53,783 bases of DNA from Burkholderiaceae bacterium (GCA_017646335.1 JAGCMT010000052.1:1-53783); one strand, 5' to 3'; numbered from the stretch's first letter, positions 29,392-40,838 are shown. Notes: generated from the letters alone by a model not told the origin. Translations and numbers: made by a program.

Positions 29392-30636
29392 TTACTTCGC
29401 GTAATGCGTCTTCACGTAGTCGTCGATCATTGCATGGAATCGCGTTGAAAGTGCGCTTGCATCTTGCGCATCCCCCTTGATCGTGCCGACCTTTTCCCCG
29501 TCCATAAAGACGGGAGCGACAGGTGCTTCACCTGCGCCGGGTAAACTGATACCGATATTGGCGTGACGGCTTTCTCCGGGGCCATTGACAACACAGCCCA
29601 TCACAGCCACCGTCATCGCCTCAAAACCCGGATTATTTTCACGCCAAACGGGCGTCATCTCACGCAAATAACTTTGCGTGGAAGCGGCCAATTCTTGGAA
29701 AAGCGTACTCGTGGTACGACCGCAGCCCGGGCAAGAAACCACCATCGGCATAAAGGATCGCAAACCCATCGTTTGGAGCAGTTCCTGCGCCACCACGACT
29801 TCTTCCGTACGAGCCTTGCCGGGCATCGGCGTCAAGCTCACACGGATCGTATCGCCGATCCCTTCGGCCAACGTAATCCCCATTGCGGCGGAACTGGCCA
29901 CAATGCCCTTGGAGCCGATACCGGCCTCGGTCAAACCCAAGTGCAAAGCGTATTGACAAGACGCGGCCAATTCACGATACACGGCAATCAACGATTGCAC
30001 GCCGCTGACCTTTGCACTCAAAACGATTTTGTCCGCGCCCAAACCGAACTTTTCGGCCATCTTGGCGCTCTCCACGGCAGACAACACCATGGCATGACGC
30101 AAAATCGCTTCCGGGCTTTCCGGTTCGCTCTTCGTTAAATTCTCATCCATCAATCGAGCCAAAATCGCTTGGTCAAGAGAACCGCCGTTCACGCCAATAC
30201 GAACGGGACGATCATTGGCAATGGCCACTTCAATCATCTTGGCGAAATTCTCGATACCACGCTCGCCCTTACCGACGTTGCCCGGATTGATGCGATATTT
30301 GGAAAGGGCTTGTGCACACTCGCCCACTTCCGTCAAAAGCTTATGGCCGTTGTAATGGAAGTCACCGACCAAGGGAACATCACAACCCTTGGCATCCAAG
30401 GCTTCACGAATCGCCACGACAGCGCGCGCTGCCTCGGGCGTATTCACCGTCAAACGGACCAATTCACTGCCGGCACGAGCCAGTTGCAACACTTGCTCAA
30501 CCGTCGACTCCACATCCACCGTGGACGTATTGGTCATCGACTGCACGCGAATCGGAGCGCCGCCGCCAATCGTGACCACACGATCGCCATAACGAACGGC
30601 GACAGGGTGGGTTTGATGTCGAGTCTTAAAAATCAT
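29392..30636 (-). CDS. ispG: 4-hydroxy-3-methylbut-2-enyl diphosphate synthase (IspG)
   Basis: IspG is the iron-sulfur enzyme of the MEP isoprenoid route. The 414-residue product has the N-terminal TIM-barrel (VRVQSMTNT-type start, [17 protein letters not shown]) and the C-terminal 4Fe-4S domain with Cys ligands in SCPGCGR and in CVVNGPGES. It starts four bases after rlmN. The rodZ and pilW/pilF genes often found between rlmN and ispG are missing. Confidence 0.97.
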   Translation of the reverse strand: MIFKTRHQTHPVAVRYGDRVVTIGGGAPIRVQSMTNTSTVDVESTVEQVLQLARAGSELVRLTVNTPEAARAVVAIREALDAKGCDVPLVGDFHYNGHKLLTEVGECAQALSKYRINPGNVGKGERGIENFAKMIEVAIANDRPVRIGVNGGSLDQAILARLMDENLTKSEPESPEAILRHAMVLSAVESAKMAEKFGLGADKIVLSAKVSGVQSLIAVYRELAASCQYALHLGLTEAGIGSKGIVASSAAMGITLAEGIGDTIRVSLTPMPGKARTEEVVVAQELLQTMGLRSFMPMVVSCPGCGRTTSTLFQELAASTQSYLREMTPVWRENNPGFEAMTVAVMGCVVNGPGESRHANIGISLPGAGEAPVAPVFMDGEKVGTIKGDAQDASALSTRFHAMIDDYVKTHYAK

Positions 30637-30640
30637 CTGT

Positions 30641-31777
30641 TTATTCCTTTTTCATCAAGAACGTGGCTTGTGCTTTTTGTTGAACCAAACGTTCTGCACG
30701 ACGCGTCTTGTCCTTGACGTTACCGGCCAACTGACCGCACGCGGCATCGATATCATCACCGCGCGTCTTACGAACAGTCGTCACGATCCCGGCCTTCATC
30801 AGATAGTCTTGGAATGCCTTCACGTCTTCTGCCTTCGGCTTTTTCAAATCGCTATCCGGGAAAGGATTAAACGGGATCAAATTAAACTTGCACGACACGC
30901 CCTTGACCAATTTCACCAAGCCCTTGGCGTGTTCGATTTGATCGTTCACGCCACCCAACATCACGTATTCGAACGTGATGTAATCGCGCGGAGCGTGAGC
31001 GAGATAGCGCTTACAAGCAGCCATCAATTCATTCAAAGGATGCTTGCGATTGATCGGCATGATCATGTCGCGAAGTTCATCCGTCGGTGCATGCAAAGAC
31101 ACGGCCAATGCCACCGGTACGGCAGCGGCAAGCTTATCCATTTGCAACACCAAACCGCACGTCGAGAGCGTTACACGACGACGGCTCAAACCGTAGGAGT
31201 TGTCATCGAGCATCAACTTCAACGCCGGGATGACATTGTCCAAGTTTTGCAACGGTTCACCCATACCCATCAACACTACGTTGCTGATCACTCGATCATT
31301 GGGGTCAGTGACACCGAGGCTGGCACGCAACTCACGTTCGGCATGCCACAATTGGCCGATCACTTCTGCGGCCGTCAAATTGCGATTAAAGCCTTGCTTG
31401 CCCGTCGAGCAGAAAAGGCAACCCATCGCACAACCGGCTTGCGTCGAGATACACAACGTACCGCGATCGTCTTCCGGAATAAAAACCGTTTCTACGGCAT
31501 TACCGTTACCGACATCAAAAAGCCACTTACGGGTGCCGTCCATCGAGACCTTGTCCCAGATGGGTTGCGGCGCACGAATCTCACACTTGTCTTGAAGTTT
31601 TGCTCGAAAACTCTTGGCAAGGTCAGTCATGTTCTCAAAGTCACCTTCACAGTGACGATGAATCCAGCGTTGCAATTGAATCGCACGGAACTTCTTCTCA
31701 CCCAAGCTTTCGCAATAGGCGATCAAACCGTCACGATCCAGACCCAACAAATTTACACGTGCGCCGCTATCTGTCAT
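30641..31777 (-). CDS. rlmN: Dual-specificity RNA methyltransferase RlmN
   Basis: RlmN is a radical SAM enzyme that methylates A2503 of 23S rRNA and A37 of some tRNAs. The 378-residue product has the CxxxCxxC cluster motif in [13 protein letters not shown], the [11 protein letters not shown]-binding motif and a resolving Cys near the C-terminus (DIDAACGQL). It is the second gene of the ndk operon. Confidence 0.97.
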   Translation of the reverse strand: MTDSGARVNLLGLDRDGLIAYCESLGEKKFRAIQLQRWIHRHCEGDFENMTDLAKSFRAKLQDKCEIRAPQPIWDKVSMDGTRKWLFDVGNGNAVETVFIPEDDRGTLCISTQAGCAMGCLFCSTGKQGFNRNLTAAEVIGQLWHAERELRASLGVTDPNDRVISNVVLMGMGEPLQNLDNVIPALKLMLDDNSYGLSRRRVTLSTCGLVLQMDKLAAAVPVALAVSLHAPTDELRDMIMPINRKHPLNELMAACKRYLAHAPRDYITFEYVMLGGVNDQIEHAKGLVKLVKGVSCKFNLIPFNPFPDSDLKKPKAEDVKAFQDYLMKAGIVTTVRKTRGDDIDAACGQLAGNVKDKTRRAERLVQQKAQATFLMKKE

Positions 31778-31812
31778 TTTTTATCGATGCTTATCGTTAA
31801 ATGTGGACAGAA

Positions 31813-32265
31813 TTATTCGCCGCAGCAGCAACCGCAGCACTTGCGTTCGCAGATAGCCATCGTCGGGAAGAAGTAGGCGATTTCAACAGCTGCCGTTTCC
31901 GGAGCGTCGGAACCGTGAACAGCGTTAGCGTCGATGGATTGAGCGAAGTCAGCGCGGATCGTGCCCGGAGCTGCCTTCTTCGGATCCGTTGCGCCCATCA
32001 ATTCGCGGTTCTTCAAGATAGCGCCTTCACCTTCCAAAACTTGGATCATGACCGGACCGGACGTCATGAAAGCAACGAGGTCCTTGAAGAAGGGACGTTC
32101 CTTGTGAACAGCGTAGAAGCCTTCAGCTTCAGCTTGGGAGAGTTGACGCATTTGAGCAGCAACGATCTTCAAACCAGCGTTTTCGAAACGCGTGTAGATT
32201 TGACCGATCACGTTCTTAGCAACTGCATCGGGCTTGATGATGGAAAGAGTGCGTTCAAGAGCCAT
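31813..32265 (-). CDS. ndk: Nucleoside diphosphate kinase with a Cys-rich C-terminal tail
   Basis: Ndk balances nucleoside triphosphates by phosphate transfer through a histidine. 150 residues: the core is normal, with the catalytic His117 in NAVHGSD and the usual end EIAYFFP. The family normally stops at about 141-143 residues. Here the last twelve residues contain six Cys (139, 143, 144, 146, 147, 148) in the pattern [12 protein letters not shown]. This resembles a metal-binding or disulfide tail and is not part of the kinase fold. The tail is read from clean codons up to TAA, so it is not a frameshift artefact visible here. Confidence 0.96.
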   Translation of the reverse strand: MALERTLSIIKPDAVAKNVIGQIYTRFENAGLKIVAAQMRQLSQAEAEGFYAVHKERPFFKDLVAFMTSGPVMIQVLEGEGAILKNRELMGATDPKKAAPGTIRADFAQSIDANAVHGSDAPETAAVEIAYFFPTMAICERKCCGCCCGE

Positions 32266-32312
32266 TTTAATTCCCCTAAAAGGTGTAAATAAATCAATAC
32301 GTTAAACATCAC

Positions 32313-32344
32313 AAAAGCTCTCAGGGCCAACTTGACCGTGAGAG
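32313..32344 (-). other. Hairpin upstream of ndk
   Basis: A 9-position stem CTCTCACGG/CCCTGAGAG with one mismatch is followed by CTTTTG on the minus strand, 48 bases before the ndk start. It may be leader structure or a weak terminator of transcripts coming from tatD. Confidence 0.35.
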
Positions 32345-32417
32345 GATTGGCGAAGTTAACGAGTTTTCATCGGGTCAAAGGACCTCGCAAGGCCCCAAGA
32401 TTAGTGCAGATTCTAGC

Positions 32418-32456
32418 AGAAAACCACCTCAGACTTCTCGATAAATCAAGGTGTTT
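32418..32456 (-). terminator. Terminator after tatD
   Basis: On the minus strand an 8-bp stem with one bulged base (32449-32456 with 32421-32429) ends in TTTTC, about 30 bases after the tatD stop. Confidence 0.5.
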
Positions 32457-32485
32457 GGCGCATTTTGAGGAGAGAAGACATCGCG

Positions 32486-33271
32486 TTAGGAAAGAAGATT
32501 CGCCAAGCGCGGAAAGACGTTCAAACTATTGGCAAAGGTGGCCTGACTCACCGACTCGAGCGACTCGCCTCGAAGTTGGGCGACACAAGCCGCATAGGTC
32601 GCGATATCGGCCGGATAAGAGCGACGATCCACACGTTCGAAAGGTGCCATGTCCGGGCAATCCGTCTCTAAAACCAAGGCCTCAATCGGAACGTAACGAA
32701 CGACATCATGCAAGCGTTTACTGCCCGGATAAGTCACCGCACCGCCCACGCCGATTTTCCATCCAAGATCGATGACTTGGCGAGCTTCTTCTTTGGATCC
32801 GGGAAAAGCGTGAATAACCCCGCGAACATCAGGAAATTGTTTGATAATCGCCATCACGCGAAAGAGCGCCCGACGCGCATGAACGGAGACCGAAAGAGCG
32901 TACTTTTGAGCCAATCGCATCTGTTCGACAAAGAACATTTCTTGGCGGATTTTGTCGGGATTCTCAATGTAAAAATCCAAACCGATTTCACCGACGGCCA
33001 CTAATCGGAAATCGTCCACGGATGAGGCAAGTGATTGATCCAGCAGTTGAAGTTCATCATCTTCAACCCCATCGACAAACATCGGATGCACCCCGAAGCC
33101 ATAGCCCCAACCGACGCGATGGGCGCACTGCAGCGCGGCGTTAAATCCACGAGAATCACCCGTCGTAATCAGACCGCATTTCACACCCGCATCACGTCCC
33201 GCCGCGAGCCATTTTTCAAAATCCGGCTCCGGTGCCAACACGTCAAGATGGGAATGCGTATCGATGTACAT
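32486..33271 (-). CDS. tatD: TatD family metal-dependent hydrolase (DNase)
   Basis: This 261-residue TIM-barrel hydrolase has metal ligands in YIDTHSHLD (N-terminus), GEIGLDFY, HAR, HAFPG and ETDCPDMAP. TatD-type enzymes act as 3'-5' DNases or on related phosphodiesters. The ATG at 33271 shares one base with the lolD stop (TGATG). A frame running 14 codons further upstream overlaps lolD and is rejected. Confidence 0.93.
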   Translation of the reverse strand: MYIDTHSHLDVLAPEPDFEKWLAAGRDAGVKCGLITTGDSRGFNAALQCAHRVGWGYGFGVHPMFVDGVEDDELQLLDQSLASSVDDFRLVAVGEIGLDFYIENPDKIRQEMFFVEQMRLAQKYALSVSVHARRALFRVMAIIKQFPDVRGVIHAFPGSKEEARQVIDLGWKIGVGGAVTYPGSKRLHDVVRYVPIEALVLETDCPDMAPFERVDRRSYPADIATYAACVAQLRGESLESVSQATFANSLNVFPRLANLLS

Positions 33272-33945
33272 CAGTCGATTTTGCCGTTCGTGAGCGTTAA
33301 AACACGATCGCAAAGTGCAGCCAACTGTTGATCATGAGTCACGATCACCGTGGCCGTTCCATGCAAACGGGCCAATTCCAAAAACTTTTCAAAAACGGCT
33401 TTGGCCGTGGTTTGGTCAAGATTGCCGGTCGGCTCGTCGGCGAGAATACAAGCCGGATCCGTCACCATGGCGCGAGCGATGGCACAACGTTGGCGCTCCC
33501 CGCCCGACATCTGTGCGGGGCGATGCGTCAAACGATGACCCAATCCCAAACTTTCCAAAACACCTCGAGCTTTGGAAAGCGCGAGAGATCGATCCATACG
33601 ACGAATCATCAAGGGCATCGCCACGTTTTCTTCGGCGGTAAATTCAGGCAACAGATGATGAAACTGATACACAAAGCCCAACTTTTCATTACGAAGTCGA
33701 CCGCGCGTTTTTTCATCCAACGTATGAACGGCCAAACCGGCCACTTCAACACTTCCCTCATCGATCGTATCCAAGCCGCCCAGCACATGTAAAAGCGTGC
33801 TTTTACCGGAACCCGAAGCACCGACAATGGCAACGGTTTCCCCGGCGGCGACTTGCATCGTCACACCATTCAAAACGGGTACCGCTTCAGCCCCGTCACG
33901 ATAAGCCTTACGAACCTCACGGGCATCGATCACCCAATTACTCAT
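33271..33945 (-). CDS. lolD: Lipoprotein-releasing ABC transporter ATP-binding protein LolD
   Basis: LolD powers extraction of lipoproteins from the inner membrane to LolA. The 224-residue product has Walker [10 protein letters not shown] (43-51), the LolD-specific stretch [14 protein letters not shown], signature MSGGERQR and Walker [12 protein letters not shown]. It lies between lolC and tatD with overlaps typical of one operon. Confidence 0.96.
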   Translation of the reverse strand: MSNWVIDAREVRKAYRDGAEAVPVLNGVTMQVAAGETVAIVGASGSGKSTLLHVLGGLDTIDEGSVEVAGLAVHTLDEKTRGRLRNEKLGFVYQFHHLLPEFTAEENVAMPLMIRRMDRSLALSKARGVLESLGLGHRLTHRPAQMSGGERQRCAIARAMVTDPACILADEPTGNLDQTTAKAVFEKFLELARLHGTATVIVTHDQQLAALCDRVLTLTNGKID

Positions 33946-33956
33946 CTCTTACCCCT

Positions 33957-35213
33957 TTATTCGTAACGTAACGCTTCAGCCGGTTTGGTTTTCGCCGCAC
34001 GCCAACTCGGATAGATTGTTGCCAATAACGACAACACCAACGAGAAAATTGCGATCGGCACGATATCACTCATGCGGGGATCCGACGGCAACGAGCTGAT
34101 GAAATAGATTTCCTTAGGCAAGAATTGGAATCCCAAAGCCGACTCGATGGCCGGCACAATCACATCCAAGTTATAGGCCAAGCCAAGGCCCAAACCGACA
34201 CCGACCGTCACACCGACGACGCCGACAATCGCCCCTTGGATCATAAAGATCGACATGATGGAGGCAGGCGACGCCCCTAACGTGCGCAGAATCGCAATAT
34301 CACTTTGCTTTTCCGTCACCGTCATCACCATGCTGGAAACCAAGCCGAAAGCCCCCACCAACACGATCAAGAAAAGGATGATCGACATCATGCGTTTTTC
34401 GACTTGAACGGCTGCAAACCACGTGCGATTTTGGCGAGACCAGTCGCTCACCGCATAGGTCGGCGGCAACGCTTGCATGATCTCGTAGGCAATCAGCGGC
34501 GCTTCATTCATGTCATCGACTCGAACGCGAAGCCCCGTAGGACCGGTTTGACGGAAAAGCGTTTGACCGTCTTCAAGACTGATCAAGGCCATCGTACTAT
34601 CGAATTCATAGTGTCCCGACGAGAAAACCCCCGTCAACGTAAATGCTCGCATACGCGGCACGATGCCGGCGGGCGTCGCACGGCCTTGCGGAATCATGAC
34701 ATTGACTTTATCTCCCGGACGAACTCGCAAAAGACGAGCCAAATCTTGACCCAAAATAATGCCGTAACGATCGTTATTTAAATCGGTCAACTTGCCGTAA
34801 ACCATCTGCTTGGCAATGTCGCTGACCAACGGTTCACGCTCCGGATCGATCCCGCGAACCAAAACGCCGCGCACGTTGGAACCCGTACTTAAAAGACCTT
34901 GCCCCGAGACATAAGGGGCAACACCCAAAACATGATCATTTTTCTTGACGGTCTCGGCTTGGGACTCCCAATCCGCAATCGCCCCGTCATAATTCATCAC
35001 TTCAATGTGAGGAATCACGGACAGCATGCGATCGCGCACTTCTTTCTGAAAACCGTTCATCACGGACAAAACCACGATGAGCGCCATCACACCCACGGCA
35101 ATGGACGCCACACTCATCACCGAAATAAACGAGATGAAGCCGTTTTTCTTGCCCGCTTTCTTACTTTGACGGGTGTATCGCCAACCGATACTGAATTCAA
35201 AAGGCCAAGCCAC
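33957..35213 (-). CDS. lolC: Lipoprotein-releasing ABC transporter permease LolC/LolE
   Basis: This 418-residue permease is paired with LolD. It has one N-terminal membrane segment (about 28-50), a periplasmic domain (about 50-270), and three C-terminal membrane segments in an FtsX fold. The family opening with FIGWRYTR-type wording and SVASIAVGVMALIVVLSVMNGF is present. Only one permease is encoded here, so it probably acts as a homodimer or the second partner lies elsewhere. The start is GTG at 35213. Confidence 0.93.
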   Translation of the reverse strand: MAWPFEFSIGWRYTRQSKKAGKKNGFISFISVMSVASIAVGVMALIVVLSVMNGFQKEVRDRMLSVIPHIEVMNYDGAIADWESQAETVKKNDHVLGVAPYVSGQGLLSTGSNVRGVLVRGIDPEREPLVSDIAKQMVYGKLTDLNNDRYGIILGQDLARLLRVRPGDKVNVMIPQGRATPAGIVPRMRAFTLTGVFSSGHYEFDSTMALISLEDGQTLFRQTGPTGLRVRVDDMNEAPLIAYEIMQALPPTYAVSDWSRQNRTWFAAVQVEKRMMSIILFLIVLVGAFGLVSSMVMTVTEKQSDIAILRTLGASPASIMSIFMIQGAIVGVVGVTVGVGLGLGLAYNLDVIVPAIESALGFQFLPKEIYFISSLPSDPRMSDIVPIAIFSLVLSLLATIYPSWRAAKTKPAEALRYE

Positions 35214-35280
35214 AGTCGTACGTACCTAAACAAAAACTTGAAAGACTCTTGGATTGTATCGTTTTTCGAAAAATCCATGT

Positions 35281-35310
35281 AAAAGAGCGTTGAGATTGCT
35301 CTCAACGCTC
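35281..35310 (-). terminator. Terminator after argG
   Basis: A perfect 10-bp stem (35285-35294 with 35301-35310) and 6-base loop are followed by TTTT on the minus strand, 25 bases after the argG stop. Confidence 0.88.
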
Positions 35311-35335
35311 CGAGTTATTTAACCGTCTTTCGGAA

Positions 35336-36703
<1,368 letters not shown>

Positions 36704-36736
36704 TCACCAATTGTTCTTTGAATCGCAATCAAAGAG

Positions 36737-36789
36737 AACGCTCCTGACACTATAAGGCAAGCCAAAAGCCTTTGTCAGGAGCGTTTTTT
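36737..36789 (+). terminator. Strong hairpin with T run upstream of argG, plus-strand orientation
   Basis: A perfect 13-bp stem (36737-36749 with 36773-36785) encloses a loop that can form a second stem AAGGC/GCCTT, and TTTT follows on the plus strand. No plus-strand gene lies upstream of it. On the minus strand it is downstream of the Nudix gene and in the argG leader, with only CTCTTTG after it. It could end a plus-strand RNA, end Nudix transcripts weakly, or structure the argG leader. Confidence 0.5.
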
Positions 36790-36897
36790 GAGTTAAATCA
36801 AATCAAAAATTAGTTAACAAAATCCACAAATTGCCGACAAGTAAGCATTATTGTGTAGTCGCTAAGTACTTGTATTTAGAGAACTAAGCGATTGTAA

Positions 36898-37482
36898 TTA
36901 GAGTGACTTCACCGGCATCTCGCCTTTGAGCCACTTCTCCAACCAATAAGCACCGATCAAGGTTTTCACATCGGTGATCTCGCCATTGAGAGCCATTTCA
37001 AAAACCTCTTTGACCGGAACTCGTTTGACCGACAAACATTCCCCGTCATCGAGTGCTTGATCGCCCGTCGTCAAACCTCGAGCCAAATACAACTCGATCT
37101 TTTCATCGCTATAACCGATGGCATTATGGATACGTCCCAAGTAGACCCAGTCGGTTGCCGAATAACCGGTTTCTTCTTTGAGTTCGCGCTTGGCACATAC
37201 GAGCGGATCTTCATTGGGATCGAGCTTGCCGGCCGGGAATTCCAAGAATGCCGATTCACAAGGTTGACGCCATTGGTATTCCAAAAGGGTCGTCTCGTCA
37301 TCGAAAAGATAAATGATGGCGGCAGCTCCCGGGTGATTGATGTACTCACGGGAACGGATTTTGCCGTTTGCCGTCTTGACCGTATCACGCGTCAAGTGCA
37401 AGAAATTACCGTCGAACGCCTTTTCGCGAGCGATCAACTCTTCTTTGATTTCAGGTAAATGTTGAATAAATTCGTCACGCAT
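36898..37482 (-). CDS. Nudix hydrolase, ADP-ribose pyrophosphatase type
   Basis: This 194-residue protein has a perfect Nudix box from G85 to G106 (G-x5-E-x7-RE-x2-EE-x-G). An N-terminal beta segment and the LEYQWRQPCESAFLEFPAG run before the box match the ADP-ribose/NudF group, which splits ADP-ribose to AMP and ribose phosphate. Substrate choice is by similarity. The adjacent non-coding stretches (36674-36897 and 37483-37609) hold the hairpin described separately and otherwise only A+T-rich sequence. Confidence 0.88.
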   Translation of the reverse strand: MRDEFIQHLPEIKEELIAREKAFDGNFLHLTRDTVKTANGKIRSREYINHPGAAAIIYLFDDETTLLEYQWRQPCESAFLEFPAGKLDPNEDPLVCAKRELKEETGYSATDWVYLGRIHNAIGYSDEKIELYLARGLTTGDQALDDGECLSVKRVPVKEVFEMALNGEITDVKTLIGAYWLEKWLKGEMPVKSL

Positions 37483-37609
37483 GAACTTTTCCTCGACAAT
37501 TAATGCGTTAATTGTAGGTTATTTTCTCTTTTTCTTATTCGAATCAACGTATTTGCGCTAGACTTACAAGACAAAAGATCTCCCTTATTTTTCTACGAAA
37601 TTTTCCCCT

Positions 37610-38830
37610 ATGGTCAGCTTACGCGATCGATTCGACATCATCATTCGCTTGCTCTGTGGCGCAGCGGTGGCTGTCGGTTGTTACTATGTTGTCTCGCCCT
37701 TCCTGACAGCAATTCTCTTGGCCGCCATTTTGACGGTGGTCACGTGGCCTCTTTATCGTCGCATTGAAAATTCCATGGGCGACCGCCCCACGCCGGCTGC
37801 CATTTTGATGGTGGCGCTTTTGATGGTCTGCGTGATTATCCCGTTGTCGTTTTTATCGGCGGCCGTCGCTCAACAGTTACCCGATGCCATCCGTGGCATC
37901 TCGGGCGCCATCACGACGTTTACCGTTCCTTTGTGGTTAAACGACATCCCGGGCATCGGCTCCTGGCTCTTTGAGCAAGCCACCGAACTGTTCCAACCGA
38001 AGGCCATGGCCGAACTTTTGGAACGTTTGATCAACCCCTTGAGTCGTCAAGTGGTATCGATTGCCATGATGCTCGGTAACGGTTTGGTTCAGCTGCTTTT
38101 GGTCGCCTTGATTGCTTTCTTCTTTTACCGTGACGGCAATTACTTGGCTCGTAAAGTCGGTGAATTGGTCGAGCGCATCTCGGGTGATTTAAGTGACGAA
38201 TTCTCGTACATCATTGTGAGCACCACGCGTAGCGTCGTTTATGGCATCGTCGGTACGGCCGCCGGCCAAGCCATGGTTGCTTGCGTCGGCTTTATGATCG
38301 TGGGCGCACCGAGCACGCTTTTGTTGTCGGTTGCCGTCTTTGTGCTTTCCGTCGTTCCGGTCGGTCCTCCCTTGGTATGGGGGCCGGTCGCCATTTGGCT
38401 CTACGGTCAAGGTGAAATCGGCATGGCCGTTTTCATGATCGCTTGGGGTTTGTTGGCTATTGCCAGCGTCGATAATTTCTTAAAGCCCTTGTTGATTGCT
38501 CGCGGTACGCCCCTTCCGATTTCGCTCGTCTTTTTGGGCGTCTTCGGTGGCGTGATCGCTTTCGGTTTCTTGGGCCTGATTTTGGGTCCGGTCCTTTTGG
38601 CCATCGGTGTTGCCATGATGAAGACGTGGCTTTCGAGCAAAAACCGTAAGCGAATCGCTCGACATGTCGCTAGCATCACGCACGTGGCTCCCAAGCCTCA
38701 ACCGGCCGTTCGCCAAGTCAATACCGCATCGCTCGATCCGGCCAAGTCGATCAGTACGTTGACGAACACGCATCAAGGCGCCCCGCGCCGTGATCATCCG
38801 AAGACCAAACCTCAAGGTCGTCAACACTAA
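37610..38830 (+). CDS. AI-2E family transporter (PerM/YdiK-like permease)
   Basis: This 406-residue inner membrane protein has about eight membrane segments and the family pattern. There is an N-terminal pair of helices with LLAAILTVVTWPLYRRIE, a soluble insert rich in amphipathic helix (about 85-140), and a C-terminal block with PVGPPLVWGPVAIWL, DNFLKPLLI and FGFLGLILGPVLLAIG. Members export diverse solutes; the substrate is unknown. The last 70 residues are hydrophilic and rich in Pro, Arg, His and Thr, longer than usual. Confidence 0.88.
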   Translation: MVSLRDRFDIIIRLLCGAAVAVGCYYVVSPFLTAILLAAILTVVTWPLYRRIENSMGDRPTPAAILMVALLMVCVIIPLSFLSAAVAQQLPDAIRGISGAITTFTVPLWLNDIPGIGSWLFEQATELFQPKAMAELLERLINPLSRQVVSIAMMLGNGLVQLLLVALIAFFFYRDGNYLARKVGELVERISGDLSDEFSYIIVSTTRSVVYGIVGTAAGQAMVACVGFMIVGAPSTLLLSVAVFVLSVVPVGPPLVWGPVAIWLYGQGEIGMAVFMIAWGLLAIASVDNFLKPLLIARGTPLPISLVFLGVFGGVIAFGFLGLILGPVLLAIGVAMMKTWLSSKNRKRIARHVASITHVAPKPQPAVRQVNTASLDPAKSISTLTNTHQGAPRRDHPKTKPQGRQH

Positions 38831-38843
38831 GTCCAAAACTACA

Positions 38844-38874
38844 AAAGGCCGTTTCCAACAAAGAAACGGCCTTT
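38844..38874. terminator. Bidirectional terminator between the AI-2E permease and the phosphoesterase
   Basis: A perfect 12-bp stem (38844-38855 with 38863-38874) with A and T runs lies between convergent stops. Confidence 0.8.
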
Positions 38875-38895
38875 CAGTTACCAAGTCAATTTTCT

Positions 38896-39747
38896 TTAGC
38901 CCAAACGTTTTAACGGCATCGAAGACCAGCTCATGGGCGGCTTTTCCTCATAAGCCTCCACTTCACGCGGATCGATTTGAGCGGGCACGACATCGTCCCC
39001 CTTCAAGGTCACGATACCGCGGTAGCCGACACCACGCGGGGTAAATCCGAAGTAAGACGGATAGTGACGATCTTCATGTTGATGGCCATGGAAGATGTAC
39101 TTCACTTCCAAGTTTTTGGCCAATTGATCGACAGCCAAAAAACCTTTGCGATGACAGCCCGGCGCTTCATGCGTCACAAGAACGTCGGCTTTCTGCGTGA
39201 GCAAATTGTCATACGTCGACGGGAAAATCGACGTACGGTGACGACGCGGTAAACCGCCTCGCCACATATTGCCGCGACCGATTCGGCGAATGAAAGAACC
39301 CGCCGAGGTGTAATTCGGCGACAACGGCGGCATCCAAATTTGACCGCGGAAGACGCCGCCAAGACCGGCAATGCGTAAACCGTTGACCAAAGCCACACGA
39401 CCGTGGAGATTATGAGACGCGAGCTCACTACGCCACAAACGATCGTAGAAATAATCGTTATCGGTGTCGTGATTGCCCGGAATCCACCAAACATCCACAA
39501 AGCTCAAAATGTCTTCCAACACCTCATGCAACGGTGCCGGCGGTTGAAGGTCTCCCAAAATCACCATCGCCTTAGGACGGTGCTCTTGAGCGGCTTTCAA
39601 AATGTGATCGAAATAACCGTGCGGATCTCCGCAAAAGAAGATCTCTTCGCTAGCACGCTCGATCTCGGCGGATTCCGGCGCTTTTAAAACCGGTTCCTTA
39701 TTGACCTTGCGGCGATACGGATGGTTGTGACGATGAAAGTAAGACAC
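38896..39747 (-). CDS. Metallophosphoesterase (calcineurin-like)
   Basis: The 283-residue product has all calcineurin-type metal motifs in order: CGDPHGYFD (D41, H43), LGDL, PGNHD, VTHEAPG and HGHQHED. An N-terminal tail of about 30 basic residues precedes the domain. The substrate cannot be told. It follows the WYL regulator by 12 bases and is likely its partner in one transcript. Confidence 0.85.
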   Translation of the reverse strand: MSYFHRHNHPYRRKVNKEPVLKAPESAEIERASEEIFFCGDPHGYFDHILKAAQEHRPKAMVILGDLQPPAPLHEVLEDILSFVDVWWIPGNHDTDNDYFYDRLWRSELASHNLHGRVALVNGLRIAGLGGVFRGQIWMPPLSPNYTSAGSFIRRIGRGNMWRGGLPRRHRTSIFPSTYDNLLTQKADVLVTHEAPGCHRKGFLAVDQLAKNLEVKYIFHGHQHEDRHYPSYFGFTPRGVGYRGIVTLKGDDVVPAQIDPREVEAYEEKPPMSWSSMPLKRLG

Positions 39748-39759
39748 AACGATCCTTTC

Positions 39760-40749
39760 TTAGTAATTCTTCAAAGTGGCGTTCAATGCCTTCTTGACAT
39801 CTTCTTGCAAAGAGGCCGGCTCCATGACCTTGGCCATCGGACCATAGCGCAAGATATCTCCCACGATTTCAGGGCTACCCTTGGCATACGGCACCATCAA
39901 TTCGTAAAGATCGTCGCTTAACCACTTGTCGCTTTGATCAACGTGCCAAATTTCCTTGCTGACCAACTTAGCGGCAATGCCGGTGAATCGAATGCGAGCC
40001 CATTGGACTTCTTCACCACGGTACATACCGTACAAAGAGTCAAGTTCGGCGCACACTTGCTTCATCGGAACGATCTTGACGGCCATGTCCATGATATCGG
40101 CATGACGAATATTTTCGACATTGAAGCTACGTAAAGCACCGCGCTCATGGCACCAAGCGTCCAGGTACCAACGGCTACGATAGAAGGTCAGGCGCATGGG
40201 ACTGACGACACGACGCGTCTCTTCGCGCTTGTGATCGGAGTAATAGACCAAGCGAACGCGCTTACGACGGATAAGACCTTGACCGATCACAGCAAAATAG
40301 TCATTCGTGATGGGCTTGCGCTTCGGGATATTGATTTTGACACGCTTGGTTAATTCATCGGCATTGGCTTGATCGGAGAACATGCTGGTGCGCAAACGAG
40401 CAGCCAATTGGCGCATATCTTTGGTGAGGTAACCTTGGCGATTCTTTTCCAATTCGGCAAAGTTCTCCAAAGTCGTCACCATCGTGAAGAGCTCTTCGGG
40501 GGTAAACCATGCGGCTTGACGTTCATAGAAATCGGCACGCAATGCTTCTTTGCGGTTCTTGGCAAAAAGATAACCGCCACGAGAACGCGAATACGTAATC
40601 GGTGCCTTCAATTCGTTGCGCATGTAGCTGATCTCACGCTTGAGCGTGGCGGGCGAAGCGCCCGTTGCGCGCAACAAATCCTCAAACGTCACGATGCCTC
40701 GCTCCGTGATCGCTTGATCGATTTTCATAATACGTACGTTGAAATCCAT
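39760..40749 (-). CDS. WYL-domain transcriptional regulator
   Basis: The 329-residue product has an N-terminal winged helix-turn-helix of the DeoR/HTH_11 kind (about 8-60, with TFEDLLRATGASPATLKREISYMR). A WYL domain follows at about 150-220 that contains the literal motif in SRWYLDAW, then a C-terminal WCX-like region. WYL domains sense nucleic-acid or nucleotide ligands and act as repressors or activators. It probably controls itself and the phosphoesterase behind it. Confidence 0.88.
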   Translation of the reverse strand: MDFNVRIMKIDQAITERGIVTFEDLLRATGASPATLKREISYMRNELKAPITYSRSRGGYLFAKNRKEALRADFYERQAAWFTPEELFTMVTTLENFAELEKNRQGYLTKDMRQLAARLRTSMFSDQANADELTKRVKINIPKRKPITNDYFAVIGQGLIRRKRVRLVYYSDHKREETRRVVSPMRLTFYRSRWYLDAWCHERGALRSFNVENIRHADIMDMAVKIVPMKQVCAELDSLYGMYRGEEVQWARIRFTGIAAKLVSKEIWHVDQSDKWLSDDLYELMVPYAKGSPEIVGDILRYGPMAKVMEPASLQEDVKKALNATLKNY

Positions 40750-40838
40750 GATTTCTAAACCCTAAAAGCTCATTTGAAACCTTGAAATTCTATCAACTTT
40801 TGATCCTTAATGATTTAAGTTGTAGGACCACCCCTCCC

